From contig DAOLUH010000005.1 in NCBI GenBank assembly GCA_035420085.1, forward strand, positions 1-64,000: 64,000 nt of DNA. Direction: 5' to 3'. The DNA is from DSWT01 sp035420085. Lineage in GTDB: Bacteria; Chloroflexota; Anaerolineae; B4-G1; SLSP01. A program made the translations under genes and the position numbers. Shown here piece by piece: positions 40,832-49,582 of the stretch (position 1 is its first letter; each line of letters begins with the position of its first letter). The notes below the pieces were generated by a model. That model saw nothing but the letters and a program-made list of their open reading frames with translations. It was not told the DNA's origin and did not search any database.

Positions 40832-43800
40832 ATGAGGAAAAAGAGTGTTCTTGGACGAGTTTTTTTAGTTTTATTTACATTGTCGCTTGTATCAAGCGCC
40901 ATTAATGTGACTTATGTATCGGCTAAACCTGGCGAAGCGTCAGAGATGGCTTTGCCGGTTTCCAACCCCCTTGCGGAAAGCACCCCTGTCGCCATCCAGC
41001 CTGAAGCCGGTTTGCACGTGATCGCTTCTGATACGCGCAGTGTGGCGCTCGAACTCATCACGCCAGACTTCAAGATCGTGGCCGATAAAGATGACTTCGG
41101 CGCGTGTACACAGCTCGTCGTGGAGGGGTACAGCAGCGCCTCCAATTCGGGCGCGCCCGCGCTGCCCGTCAAGGGGACGCTGGTAGGCATCCCGGCCAAT
41201 GCGCAAGTCACATTAAGCGTGCTGGAAGCGGACTTTGTCGAACAAACTGGGACTTACACCATCTGCCCCATCGCGCGTCCGATTGTCGAGCAAGGGCTGG
41301 AAGAGCAAATCAGCTACCAGGGCCAGGCGCTTATGCGCGACGCGGTACTCTACGCGACGGCGGGATTTGTACCCGCGGAACCGGTGGTTGTTCTTTCTAC
41401 CGGTTTCGTGCGCAGCCAGGGTGTGGCTGAAGTGCAATTCCGTCCATTCCAGTACAATCCTGTCACCGGGCAACTGCGGTTCGCGCGGCGCATCCGCGTG
41501 CAGTTGATCTTCGACGCCGCGCCGAAGACAACGTTGGAGCGATTAGCGCAGGGCGCGCCAGCCGCGACAGACGTGGATGAGGGTGTGTTCGAGGATGTGC
41601 TGCGTAACACGGTGGTCAACTACGAAGATGCGCGCGCATGGCGTGTCGCGCCGCAGCGCCTCCCCTCGGCGCCGATGGTGCAAGCGCCGGCAACCGCTGC
41701 ACCCTACAAAATCCTGGTGGACGCGGATGGCATCTATCAATTGACCTACGCTGCCCTGCTCGCGGCGGGTGTTCCTGTTGCCAGCCTCGATCCGCGCACG
41801 TTGCAATTGAGCAACCAGGGCAGCCAAGTTGCTATCTACGTCGCCGGGGAAGCGGACGGCGTGTTCAACGCCGAGGATTACGTCCTGTTCTATGGTCAGA
41901 AGATGACCACGAAGTACACCGACGTCAACGTATACTGGCTCACGTGGGGCGGCGCCAATGGTTTGCGGATGGCGACGGTGGATGGCACGCCGGGTGGGGC
42001 GGCGGTGCCGGAGTATTATCGGACGACGCAGCGGATTGAACGGAACAGCACTTATCAATCACAACGTCCGAGCGGCCCCGACAATGACCACTGGTACTGG
42101 CAGTGGATGTATGCGACTGCCCCAATGACATTTACGACGAGTTTCACTGTGCCGCATCCCTATACTTCATCTACCAGCGCAACCATTGTCGGCTTGTTCA
42201 AAGGTTATGATGCCAAGCCGCAACACCACACGCGCGTTTTTCTCAACGGCGTTTTGCTGGACGATGCGAACTGGTTACCTACCGCGACGTATATGTTTAC
42301 GACTACCGTGCCACAGTCTGTGCTCATCAGTGGGACGAATACCATTACCGTCAATGTGCCATTGGATGGTGGGATTACCGGCGACTACTTTCTTATCAAC
42401 TGGTTCGATATTATTTATAACCGGCGGTATATGGCGGTCGGGAACATATTGACGTTCAGCGGTGACAACGCAGGAACATGGGAGTATCGCGTGGGAGCGT
42501 TCACGACCAGTGACATTGAGACCTTTGATGTGACGGCGCCAGGCGCTCCTATCCGTATTCAAGGCGCCACCGTTATCCCGGACGGCAGCACATATCGGCT
42601 CGTTTTTCAGCAGGCCATTTCTGCCAAACGCACTTACCTGGCTTTAACGACAGCCCAACGCCGCGCGCCCAAGTCAATTGTCGCGGATGTGCCTTCTGAT
42701 TTGCTAACAACGACGAATGGTGCAGATTACATTATAATTGCTCATCCCACGCTGCTGGCAGCGATTCAGCCGCTCGCTGACTATTACACCGCGCAGGGTT
42801 TGCGCACTAAAGTCGTGGATGTGCTGGAAGTTTATGATACTTTCAGCTATGGCATCTTTAACCAGGAAGCGATCCGCAGTTTTCTGACGTATGCTTATAC
42901 CGCTTGGGTGCGTCCTGCGCCGACGTATGTGTTATTGGTGGGCGATGGACACTATGATTTCAAGAACTATACTGGGCGCGGCGAGACGATCTATATCCCG
43001 CCTTATCTGGCTGACATAGATCCCTGGCTTGGCGAGACGGCGGCGGATAACCGTTATGTGGCGGTGAGCGGCGGGGATATTTTGCCGGATATGCATTTGG
43101 GGCGTTTCCCAGTGAAAACGGCGGCTGAGACGACGGCAATGGTGGATAAAGTGTTAGGGTATATGCAAAATCCACCAGTCACTGAATGGAATCGTCAGAT
43201 TCTTTTTGTGGCGGATAATCCTGATTTGGCCGGCAATTTCTATGTTTATTCAGATTCCGTCGCCAATTATTATGTGCCTCCGTTGTACAACGCTCAGAAG
43301 GTCTATTATCTGCAAACGCACAGCACCACAGCCGCGGTACGGACCGCAATGTTCAATGCGATTAATGAAGGGCGGCTGATGCTCAACTATGTGGGGCATG
43401 GCGCATACAACTATTGGGCAAACGAGAAATTTTTGACAACCAGCGACCTGACTTACTTGAATAACGTGGGTAAGTTATCCTTTTTCGTTCCGATGACATG
43501 CTTGGAGGGATATTACATCTATCCGAGCGGGCCAGGACAAAATTTCTCTGCTATCGCAGAGATATTCGTCCGCGCCCCCAACAAAGCTGCCGTTGCCAGT
43601 TGGTCGCCCACCGGATTGGGGCTTGCCAGCGGACATGACATTATGAACAAGGCACTCTATCAAGCACTCTTCTTCGATCACGTCATTGAACTCGGCCCGG
43701 CGACGACGTTGGGCAAGCTGGCGATGGTTGGACAGGGGCACGATGAACTCATTGATGCCTACATCCTCTTCGGCGATCCGGCGCTGACGCTCAATGTGCT

Positions 43801-45010
43801 ACGGGCCGACCTGCGTATCGCCAAGACGGCGCAGACTGCGCCGCAGGTTTCGCTTTTCCCACAGACGATCACCTACACGCTTGCCTATACCAATGCCGGG
43901 CCGAGCACAGCCTACGGCGTCGTCATCACTGACATTATCCCGACAGGATTGGAGAATCCGGTCGTCATCTCCTCCGGTGCGACCATCACGCGGCAAACGG
44001 GCACATCTTATGTATGGAACGTCGCTAACCTGCCGGCGCGGAGCGGCGGCGTCATCACCATCACGGCGACTATTTCCTCTACCTTTCGGGGAATGTTGAA
44101 TAACCGTGCTGAAATCACCTCGCTTGTCCTCGATCGGGACAAGACGAATAACACGTCAGCCGTACAAACGCGCGCGGGCATTGGCCCGGTGGTGACGATT
44201 ACGAAATCCGGCAGCAACGCCGTGCTGACCTGGGATGCTATCCCCGGCGCAGTACAATATCGTGTGCATCGCAGCACACAGGCATACTTCACGCCGGTTA
44301 ACGCGACGGCGTTGGTGACGCAGACGGCGCTGATGTATACTGATCTCAATGCTATCGGCAACCCTACGGTGAACTATTTCTATGGCGTCACCGCGCTCGA
44401 TGCGCAGGGACGGGAGACGTTTTTCGCCAATAGAGTAGGGGAATTTGACTTCACGTTGTTGCCAGGCGTCGTCGGGGCGCTGTGGGGGCGCTACAACGTC
44501 ATTGCGTTGCCCCTGGATGTGACGGCGACCTTGCCCAACGCCAAAACGCTGGCCACTTACCTGGGGCCGGGCGTGCAGCAAATCCTCTCGTGGAACCCTG
44601 ATACACAGACCTATCGTGGATGGCTGCCGCCGATCAATCGAGGAACGAACTTCATGTTGAAGGCCGGCAATGCTTACTGGCTGCAATTGGATAGCACGGC
44701 AACGACGTTGGTGAGTTTTGTCGGCGGTGTTCCAGAACAAGGAACAGTGCGCTGGACCTTCGTTGGGACAACTCCCAACTGTCATCTGTATGACATTTCT
44801 CTGCCGCTGAACCAGACGGCTATCATCAACGCTGCTGGCCTGGCCACGGCGATTGGGCCGAACGTGGAGCAAGTGCTGGAATGGAACCCGGCGACGCAGA
44901 CATTTAAGGGGTGGCTGCCGAAAATTGGCCGTGGTACCAATTTCACTGTAAAACCGGGGTATCCCTATCATGTATGTTTTTCACCCGGCGATACGATCGT
45001 ATGGCCTTAA
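40832..45010 (+). CDS. Secreted C25 (gingipain-type) cysteine protease with DUF11 and C-terminal repeats
   Basis: A 1392-residue exported protein. The start at 40832 has GGTGGGG upstream and gives a signal peptide (RKKSVLGRVFLVLFTLSLVSSAINVTYVSA). A beta-rich N-terminal region precedes the C25 domain: ADYYTAQGLRTKVVDVLEVYDTF, VLLVGDGHYDFKNY, the catalytic histidine in NYVGHGAYNYW (H856) and cysteine in VPMTCLEGYY (C890). A DUF11 domain (ITYTLAYTNAGPSTAYGVVITDIIP), an FN3-like domain and two WNPxTQTxxGWLPxIxRGTNF repeats (about 75 residues each) follow. It does not carry a YLPLVMR tail. It probably cleaves proteins at the cell surface. Confidence 0.88.
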   Translation: MRKKSVLGRVFLVLFTLSLVSSAINVTYVSAKPGEASEMALPVSNPLAESTPVAIQPEAGLHVIASDTRSVALELITPDFKIVADKDDFGACTQLVVEGYSSASNSGAPALPVKGTLVGIPANAQVTLSVLEADFVEQTGTYTICPIARPIVEQGLEEQISYQGQALMRDAVLYATAGFVPAEPVVVLSTGFVRSQGVAEVQFRPFQYNPVTGQLRFARRIRVQLIFDAAPKTTLERLAQGAPAATDVDEGVFEDVLRNTVVNYEDARAWRVAPQRLPSAPMVQAPATAAPYKILVDADGIYQLTYAALLAAGVPVASLDPRTLQLSNQGSQVAIYVAGEADGVFNAEDYVLFYGQKMTTKYTDVNVYWLTWGGANGLRMATVDGTPGGAAVPEYYRTTQRIERNSTYQSQRPSGPDNDHWYWQWMYATAPMTFTTSFTVPHPYTSSTSATIVGLFKGYDAKPQHHTRVFLNGVLLDDANWLPTATYMFTTTVPQSVLISGTNTITVNVPLDGGITGDYFLINWFDIIYNRRYMAVGNILTFSGDNAGTWEYRVGAFTTSDIETFDVTAPGAPIRIQGATVIPDGSTYRLVFQQAISAKRTYLALTTAQRRAPKSIVADVPSDLLTTTNGADYIIIAHPTLLAAIQPLADYYTAQGLRTKVVDVLEVYDTFSYGIFNQEAIRSFLTYAYTAWVRPAPTYVLLVGDGHYDFKNYTGRGETIYIPPYLADIDPWLGETAADNRYVAVSGGDILPDMHLGRFPVKTAAETTAMVDKVLGYMQNPPVTEWNRQILFVADNPDLAGNFYVYSDSVANYYVPPLYNAQKVYYLQTHSTTAAVRTAMFNAINEGRLMLNYVGHGAYNYWANEKFLTTSDLTYLNNVGKLSFFVPMTCLEGYYIYPSGPGQNFSAIAEIFVRAPNKAAVASWSPTGLGLASGHDIMNKALYQALFFDHVIELGPATTLGKLAMVGQGHDELIDAYILFGDPALTLNVLRADLRIAKTAQTAPQVSLFPQTITYTLAYTNAGPSTAYGVVITDIIPTGLENPVVISSGATITRQTGTSYVWNVANLPARSGGVITITATISSTFRGMLNNRAEITSLVLDRDKTNNTSAVQTRAGIGPVVTITKSGSNAVLTWDAIPGAVQYRVHRSTQAYFTPVNATALVTQTALMYTDLNAIGNPTVNYFYGVTALDAQGRETFFANRVGEFDFTLLPGVVGALWGRYNVIALPLDVTATLPNAKTLATYLGPGVQQILSWNPDTQTYRGWLPPINRGTNFMLKAGNAYWLQLDSTATTLVSFVGGVPEQGTVRWTFVGTTPNCHLYDISLPLNQTAIINAAGLATAIGPNVEQVLEWNPATQTFKGWLPKIGRGTNFTVKPGYPYHVCFSPGDTIVWP

Positions 45011-45048
45011 TGGTTCGTGTATGGTTGGATATGGGATAAGGTGTTGAT

Positions 45049-45783
45049 ATGAAATCCTTGCGCATAGCAATTTTATTGGCGTTTCTGGTCGTCGTGTTGA
45101 CCACCCGTGGCGTTTGGGCGATAGCTTCAGGTCTGCCTAGCCACGATGCGTACGTTGATGTGAATGCTCCGACGGAGAATTTCGACGATAATGAGCTTGA
45201 GGTAGACGCCAGCGGCAGCTTATGTGAACCGACGATGATCGTCTATATGCAGTGGGATCTGAGCAGTATTGCCGATACGGTCACAATTTCTACTGCTACT
45301 CTGACTTTAACTACCGTTCTACCGCCTCAAAATACATCTGGTGTTAGTCTCACGTTGTATGAAACCAGTGATGGTTGGAATGAAGCTACCTTGACAAAGA
45401 ACAATGCGCCCGCGGTCGGTGCTGCAATCGAGACGCGGCCGGCGCCCACGGCGAATGGCGAGACCGTCGTTTTCAACAGCAGCGCGCTACGAAGTTACAT
45501 TGCGGCGCAAGCTTTGGGCAGCGGCGACAACAAAGCCAGTTTCGCCTTGCAGTTCAGCGGAGCATGTACAGCGGGATTGACGGTTGCCGTCTTCGCCGAC
45601 CGCGAGAACCTCTCCGTCGGCGGACCCAATTTACAACTCCGTGGCCCCAATGCAGTTAAGCGGTCCACATTTAACAGTTTTGGTCTCGCCGCACAGGGAC
45701 CGATTGTCGGATTGCTCGTTCTGGGCGTTCTGGGAGGTCTGGTGTGGCGTCGGCGTGTGGTCAGAAAAGGAGGGGTTGCATGA
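45049..45783 (+). CDS. DNRLRE-domain surface protein with C-terminal membrane anchor
   Basis: A 244-residue exported protein: signal peptide (LRIAILLAFLVVVLTTRGVWAIA), then a DNRLRE/CBM96-like beta-sandwich (SHDAYVDVNAPTENFDDNELEV...YMQWDLSSI...ATLTLTT...WNEATLTKNNAPAVG) and a C-terminal membrane helix GPIVGLLVLGVLGGLVW followed by RRRVVRKGG. Domains of this type bind carbohydrate or act as spacers in wall proteins. The stop overlaps the next gene's start (ATGA). Confidence 0.8.
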   Translation: MKSLRIAILLAFLVVVLTTRGVWAIASGLPSHDAYVDVNAPTENFDDNELEVDASGSLCEPTMIVYMQWDLSSIADTVTISTATLTLTTVLPPQNTSGVSLTLYETSDGWNEATLTKNNAPAVGAAIETRPAPTANGETVVFNSSALRSYIAAQALGSGDNKASFALQFSGACTAGLTVAVFADRENLSVGGPNLQLRGPNAVKRSTFNSFGLAAQGPIVGLLVLGVLGGLVWRRRVVRKGGVA

Positions 45784-47513
45784 AACGGTGGATTTTGCTT
45801 GGGCTGGTTTTGCTGATGGCGCATAGCGTGGCTGTTTGGGCGCGGCCTGCCATTCCGCCGGGGGACGACTCGTATGTTGATGTCAACAGCCCTGACGACA
45901 ACTTCAATGGGAACTTGTTGGAAGTGTCGGCAAGTACGGCGCGGTGTGAGCCAACGAGTATGACTTTCCTTCAATGGAATTTGCTGCACATCCCGGCTTA
46001 TTCTATCGTTCATACGGCCACGCTCACACTAACGGTCAATTACGCGATGAACGCTGACGCAGCGCAGGTGGCCTTGTATGCCACAGGGGACACTTGGTCG
46101 GAAGATACATTGACCTACGCCAACGCGCCGGCGAAAGGGGTAAAAATCGAAAGCCAGCCAGTACCGGCAATGGGCCATGTGTTGACGTTCAATAGCGAAG
46201 CCCTGCGGGCTTACCTTGAAGAACAACTTGCCGGCAACCAAAGAGCGAGTTTTGTACTGTTTCTCGAAGGCGTATGCAGTACCGGGTATACGTTTGTGCT
46301 GTTCAATGATTGGGAGAGTGGTACCGACATCCCGGATCTCTACCTCGAAACAGAAGCGCGCCCGGTAGATTTGGCGATTGGCAAAACCGGTCCCGCTGTA
46401 GCCTTTCCTGGTCAGGCAATCACCTACACACTGGTCTATACAAACGTGGGCAACATCCCGGTCAACTATGCTCTCATCACCGATGTTTTGCCGATAGAAG
46501 TGCGGGCGTATGATGACCTGGATCCATTCTTCCCGCCGGGCAATACGTTGATGTGGGAAATCTTCGACCTTGCACCCGGCGACAGCAGCGTGCTCACCAT
46601 CACCGCTATTGTCAGTCCCACATTTACCGGCTTATTGACGAATACTGCCACCATCGCCACGCCGGCTTTTGAAGACAACTTAACGAACAACGTCAGCCTG
46701 CCCGTCGTCACCGAGGTCCGCGCGCCTGACCTGGCGCTCCACAAGAGCGGACCGGCCACCGCCTATCCTGGCGATGTGATCGAGTACACGTTGGTTTACA
46801 CCAACATCGGCAATGCTGCTGCGTCCTATATCACGGTCACGGACGTATTGCCGCCGCATATCACAGTATTCGATTATACTGGCACGGTCATGTTGCCATC
46901 GCCGGACAACACGTTGATATGGCAAATCCCTTCCCTCGCGCCGGGCGACAGCGGCATACTTACAGTGACCGCTATAATCAGTCCTACTTTCACCGGACTT
47001 TTGACGAACACGGCAACCATTGCCACCGCAAGCTTCGAGGGCGACCTTACCAACAACGTTGCACAGCCCGTCGTCACTGCGGTTCGTGCGCCTGACCTGG
47101 CGATTCACAAAACCGGACCGGCGACGGCCTATCCCGGCGACGTGATCGAGTACACGCTGGTCTACACCAACGTTGGCGATGCGCTCGCGCCTTATGTCAC
47201 GATCACCGATCTGTTGCCGTTGAATGTGCAACTTTACGATCATACCGGAACGATCATCTTACCGCATCCGGCGGGGCAGTTGACGTGGGAAGTGTTTAAC
47301 CTCGCGCCAAACGCTGGCGGTACGCTTACGGTCTCGGTCGTCATCAGCCCGACTTTTACTGGTTGGCTCACGAACACCGTGACGATTGCCACAACCGCGC
47401 CGGAGTTGGTAACAGACAACAACACTGGCGTCGCGTGGACGCAGGTTTTATCGCCGCCGGTCGTGTGGCATTACCTCTACCTTCCGCTCGTGATGCGGAC
47501 TGTGACCCCATAA
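45780..47513 (+). CDS. DNRLRE + three DUF11 domains, YLPLVMR-tailed surface protein
   Basis: A 577-residue exported protein starting in the ATGA overlap with GGAGG upstream. A signal peptide is followed by a DNRLRE domain close in sequence to that of the preceding gene, then three tandem DUF11 domains that each begin D-L-A-x-x-K-x-G-P-A-x-A-x-P-G and contain YTLVYTNxG. The protein ends VVWHYLYLPLVMRTVTP, with no membrane helix. The tail matches the ends of proteins at 60162 and 63446 and may direct attachment. Confidence 0.85.
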   Translation: MKRWILLGLVLLMAHSVAVWARPAIPPGDDSYVDVNSPDDNFNGNLLEVSASTARCEPTSMTFLQWNLLHIPAYSIVHTATLTLTVNYAMNADAAQVALYATGDTWSEDTLTYANAPAKGVKIESQPVPAMGHVLTFNSEALRAYLEEQLAGNQRASFVLFLEGVCSTGYTFVLFNDWESGTDIPDLYLETEARPVDLAIGKTGPAVAFPGQAITYTLVYTNVGNIPVNYALITDVLPIEVRAYDDLDPFFPPGNTLMWEIFDLAPGDSSVLTITAIVSPTFTGLLTNTATIATPAFEDNLTNNVSLPVVTEVRAPDLALHKSGPATAYPGDVIEYTLVYTNIGNAAASYITVTDVLPPHITVFDYTGTVMLPSPDNTLIWQIPSLAPGDSGILTVTAIISPTFTGLLTNTATIATASFEGDLTNNVAQPVVTAVRAPDLAIHKTGPATAYPGDVIEYTLVYTNVGDALAPYVTITDLLPLNVQLYDHTGTIILPHPAGQLTWEVFNLAPNAGGTLTVSVVISPTFTGWLTNTVTIATTAPELVTDNNTGVAWTQVLSPPVVWHYLYLPLVMRTVTP

Positions 47514-47528
47514 CTGTGTTTTGCTGGA

Positions 47529-47554
47529 TGGGACGCACTTGCAAGTGCGTCCCA
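47529..47554 (+). terminator. 26-bp perfect palindrome after the DUF11 gene
   Basis: TGGGACGCACTTG at 47529-47541 is exactly complementary to 47542-47554. It lies 16 bases after the stop of the YLPLVMR protein and is followed by a weak ATTTG. It probably ends transcription of the C25-DNRLRE operon, although the T-run is short. Confidence 0.6.
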
Positions 47555-47597
47555 TTTGCTATAATTGCAGACACTTGGATGTGATGTGGAGAGTCGT

Positions 47598-48719
47598 GTG
47601 CGTTCCGATATCGCGGTTAATCTCAAACACTGGCCCTCGCGGGTAATGCTGATCAGCCTGGTCCTCGGCGTTCTGGTGTTCGTCGTCCTGGGGAATTTTA
47701 CCTTGCACAGGATGCGCCAACGCGCAGCGGCGCTGGCAACCCCGTCCGCGCCAGTGACGGTAACTCAACCGGAGCCGGAGATCACGCCGACGCCTGCTCC
47801 TGATGACGCCAGCGTAGCCACCGGGGACGATCCCAGCACGGAACCGCCAGTTGCCACACCTTTGCCTCCGATTCGCCGTAACCTCGCTCGCACCACGATT
47901 TTGCTACTCGGCAGCGACGTCCGTCCAAAGGATGACGGTCCCTGGCAGACGGACACAATTATGCTGTTGACGCTCGATCCGACAACGGGGCAGGCTGGCG
48001 TCCTCTCGATCCCCCGCGACCTGTGGGTGCCGATCCCCGATCATCTGAACGGGCGTATCAACACGGCTTACTATCTAGGCGATGCGGGCGACTATGCGGG
48101 CGGCGGGCCGGCTTTGGCGATGGAAACCGTCCGCCAAAACCTGGGCGTCGCTATCCAGCATTACGTGCGGGTGGATTTCCAGGGCTTTGTGAAGCTGATA
48201 GATCTCATCGGCGGCATTGATGTGGACGTGGAGCGCACGATTGACGATCCCAACTATCCCTTTTGGGGGCCGGATGGCGAGGAAGTCTACGGGCAACTGT
48301 ACATCGAGGCCGGGCCACACCATTTCGACGGCGATATGGCGCTTAAATATGCCCGTACCCGCTACAACGGCGGCGATATTGAGCGCGCGCGCCGTCAGCA
48401 ACAGGTTGCACGCGCTGTTCTCAAGCGTGTGACGGATCTCCATCTGCTGCCGGACCTTCTGAACAATGCCGCGGAGCTCTACGCGACCTTACAAGCCTCT
48501 ATGCAGACCGATATGTCATTGGATGTCATCGGCAAGTTAGCGACGCAAGCCTTGCAGGTGGACCGGGCGACTATCCGCTTCCGGGTGATTGACCATACCT
48601 GCGTGCGCCCCTGGACGACGCCTAACGGCGGGCAAGTGTTGCTGCCGCTGTGGGACAAAATCCGACCTTTGCGCGATGAGATCTTCGGCGTCGTTGTACC
48701 TTCTGCTACACCGCAATAG
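47598..48719 (+). CDS. LytR-CpsA-Psr (LCP) family phosphotransferase
   Basis: A 373-residue protein. A short cytoplasmic N-terminus, one membrane helix (VMLISLVLGVLVFVVLGNFTL) and a proline/threonine-rich linker are followed by an LCP domain: TILLLGSDVRP, WQTDTIMLLTLDPTTGQAGVLSIPRDLWVPIP, RINTAYYLG, VDFQGFVKLIDLIGGIDVDVE and LKYARTRYNGGDIERARRQQQVARAV. LCP enzymes join lipid-linked glycopolymers to the cell wall; this fits a polysaccharide locus next door. GTG at 47598 is chosen because GGAG lies six bases upstream. Confidence 0.88.
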   Translation: MRSDIAVNLKHWPSRVMLISLVLGVLVFVVLGNFTLHRMRQRAAALATPSAPVTVTQPEPEITPTPAPDDASVATGDDPSTEPPVATPLPPIRRNLARTTILLLGSDVRPKDDGPWQTDTIMLLTLDPTTGQAGVLSIPRDLWVPIPDHLNGRINTAYYLGDAGDYAGGGPALAMETVRQNLGVAIQHYVRVDFQGFVKLIDLIGGIDVDVERTIDDPNYPFWGPDGEEVYGQLYIEAGPHHFDGDMALKYARTRYNGGDIERARRQQQVARAVLKRVTDLHLLPDLLNNAAELYATLQASMQTDMSLDVIGKLATQALQVDRATIRFRVIDHTCVRPWTTPNGGQVLLPLWDKIRPLRDEIFGVVVPSATPQ

Positions 48720-48742
48720 AGTTCGCCTATACTTACTGAGGC

Positions 48743-48786
48743 ATATCGTAGGGCGAGTTGCCAACTCATCCTACGATATTTTTTAT
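48743..48786 (+). terminator. Hairpin shared between convergent genes
   Basis: ATATCGTAGG (48743-48752) pairs with 48770-48779, with GAGTTG/CAACTC inside, followed by T-rich sequence (TTTTTTATT). It lies between the LCP gene and the convergent methyltransferase gene. The same inner sequence occurs in the terminator at 60041-60076. Confidence 0.75.
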
Positions 48787-49562
48787 TCACGCACGAGGTC
48801 AGCCAGGCTATTTTTTCCCTGCTTATACCATATTCCGGTACATTCGGGCAAAATTGCCGGTTCGCGGCTGATAAGCTGGTCGGTCATATCCGCCTGGAAA
48901 AAGAACGTCGTTAGCTCACGCGCTTCTTCGATGGAGGCAAATCGGTAATCGGTGCGTATCCAAGTCGAAGAGAAACCTGTTGTGTCGAGGTGCGCAAAGT
49001 ACTTTTGCATAGTCTGAGGTGGGGTGGGCGTCTCGAAGCCGGTGCCGAGTGTTTCCAGGATAACGAGTGTACCGCCGGGGCGCGCGACGCGCTCCATCTC
49101 GCTCAGCGCCTTATCCAACTCTGTTTGCCAATCCTCTTCCCAAACCACGGTGTAGCAGATGCTCCACCCGGAGATGACGAGATCTGCGCTGCGGCTTTGC
49201 GCTGGCAACGCGCGGTGATCGGCCACAGCGACTTGCCAGTTGTGCGCGCCGCTCGCCTTGAGCCGCGCCGCCGCCACGGCCAACATCGCTGCCGACGCAT
49301 CGAAAGCGCGCACAGCCCGGGCGAACGGCGCGAGTATCCGCACTAATCGTCCTGTGCCCGCGCCCATATCAATGACGTCTAAACCCTCCAACGGCGTGAT
49401 CTTTTGTAAGGTTGCCAGGAGATTGCCCGTGTAGTTTTCTCGTGAAATCAGCTGTTCGTATTCGTCCGCATGGTGCGCATAAATGTCGGCGTAGTGATCA
49501 CGCATCGTTTTGTCTCCTGCGATTTGTTCACCAGTCTGTGTGATGCTATAATCCTGATTCAT
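48783..49562 (-). CDS. Class I SAM-dependent methyltransferase
   Basis: A 259-residue methyltransferase: GLDVIDMGAGTGRLVRILAPFARAVRAFDASAAMLAVAAARL is motif I to strand 2; DLVISGWSICYTVVWEEDWQTELDKALSEMERVARPGGTLVILETLGTG covers motifs IV-VI. It resembles ubiquinone/menaquinone-type small-molecule methyltransferases. The gene is divergent from the aminotransferase, 20 bases apart. Confidence 0.86.
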   Translation of the reverse strand: MNQDYSITQTGEQIAGDKTMRDHYADIYAHHADEYEQLISRENYTGNLLATLQKITPLEGLDVIDMGAGTGRLVRILAPFARAVRAFDASAAMLAVAAARLKASGAHNWQVAVADHRALPAQSRSADLVISGWSICYTVVWEEDWQTELDKALSEMERVARPGGTLVILETLGTGFETPTPPQTMQKYFAHLDTTGFSSTWIRTDYRFASIEEARELTTFFFQADMTDQLISREPAILPECTGIWYKQGKNSLADLVRE

Positions 49563-49582
49563 GTCGAGGAAGGGGGTAGAAG

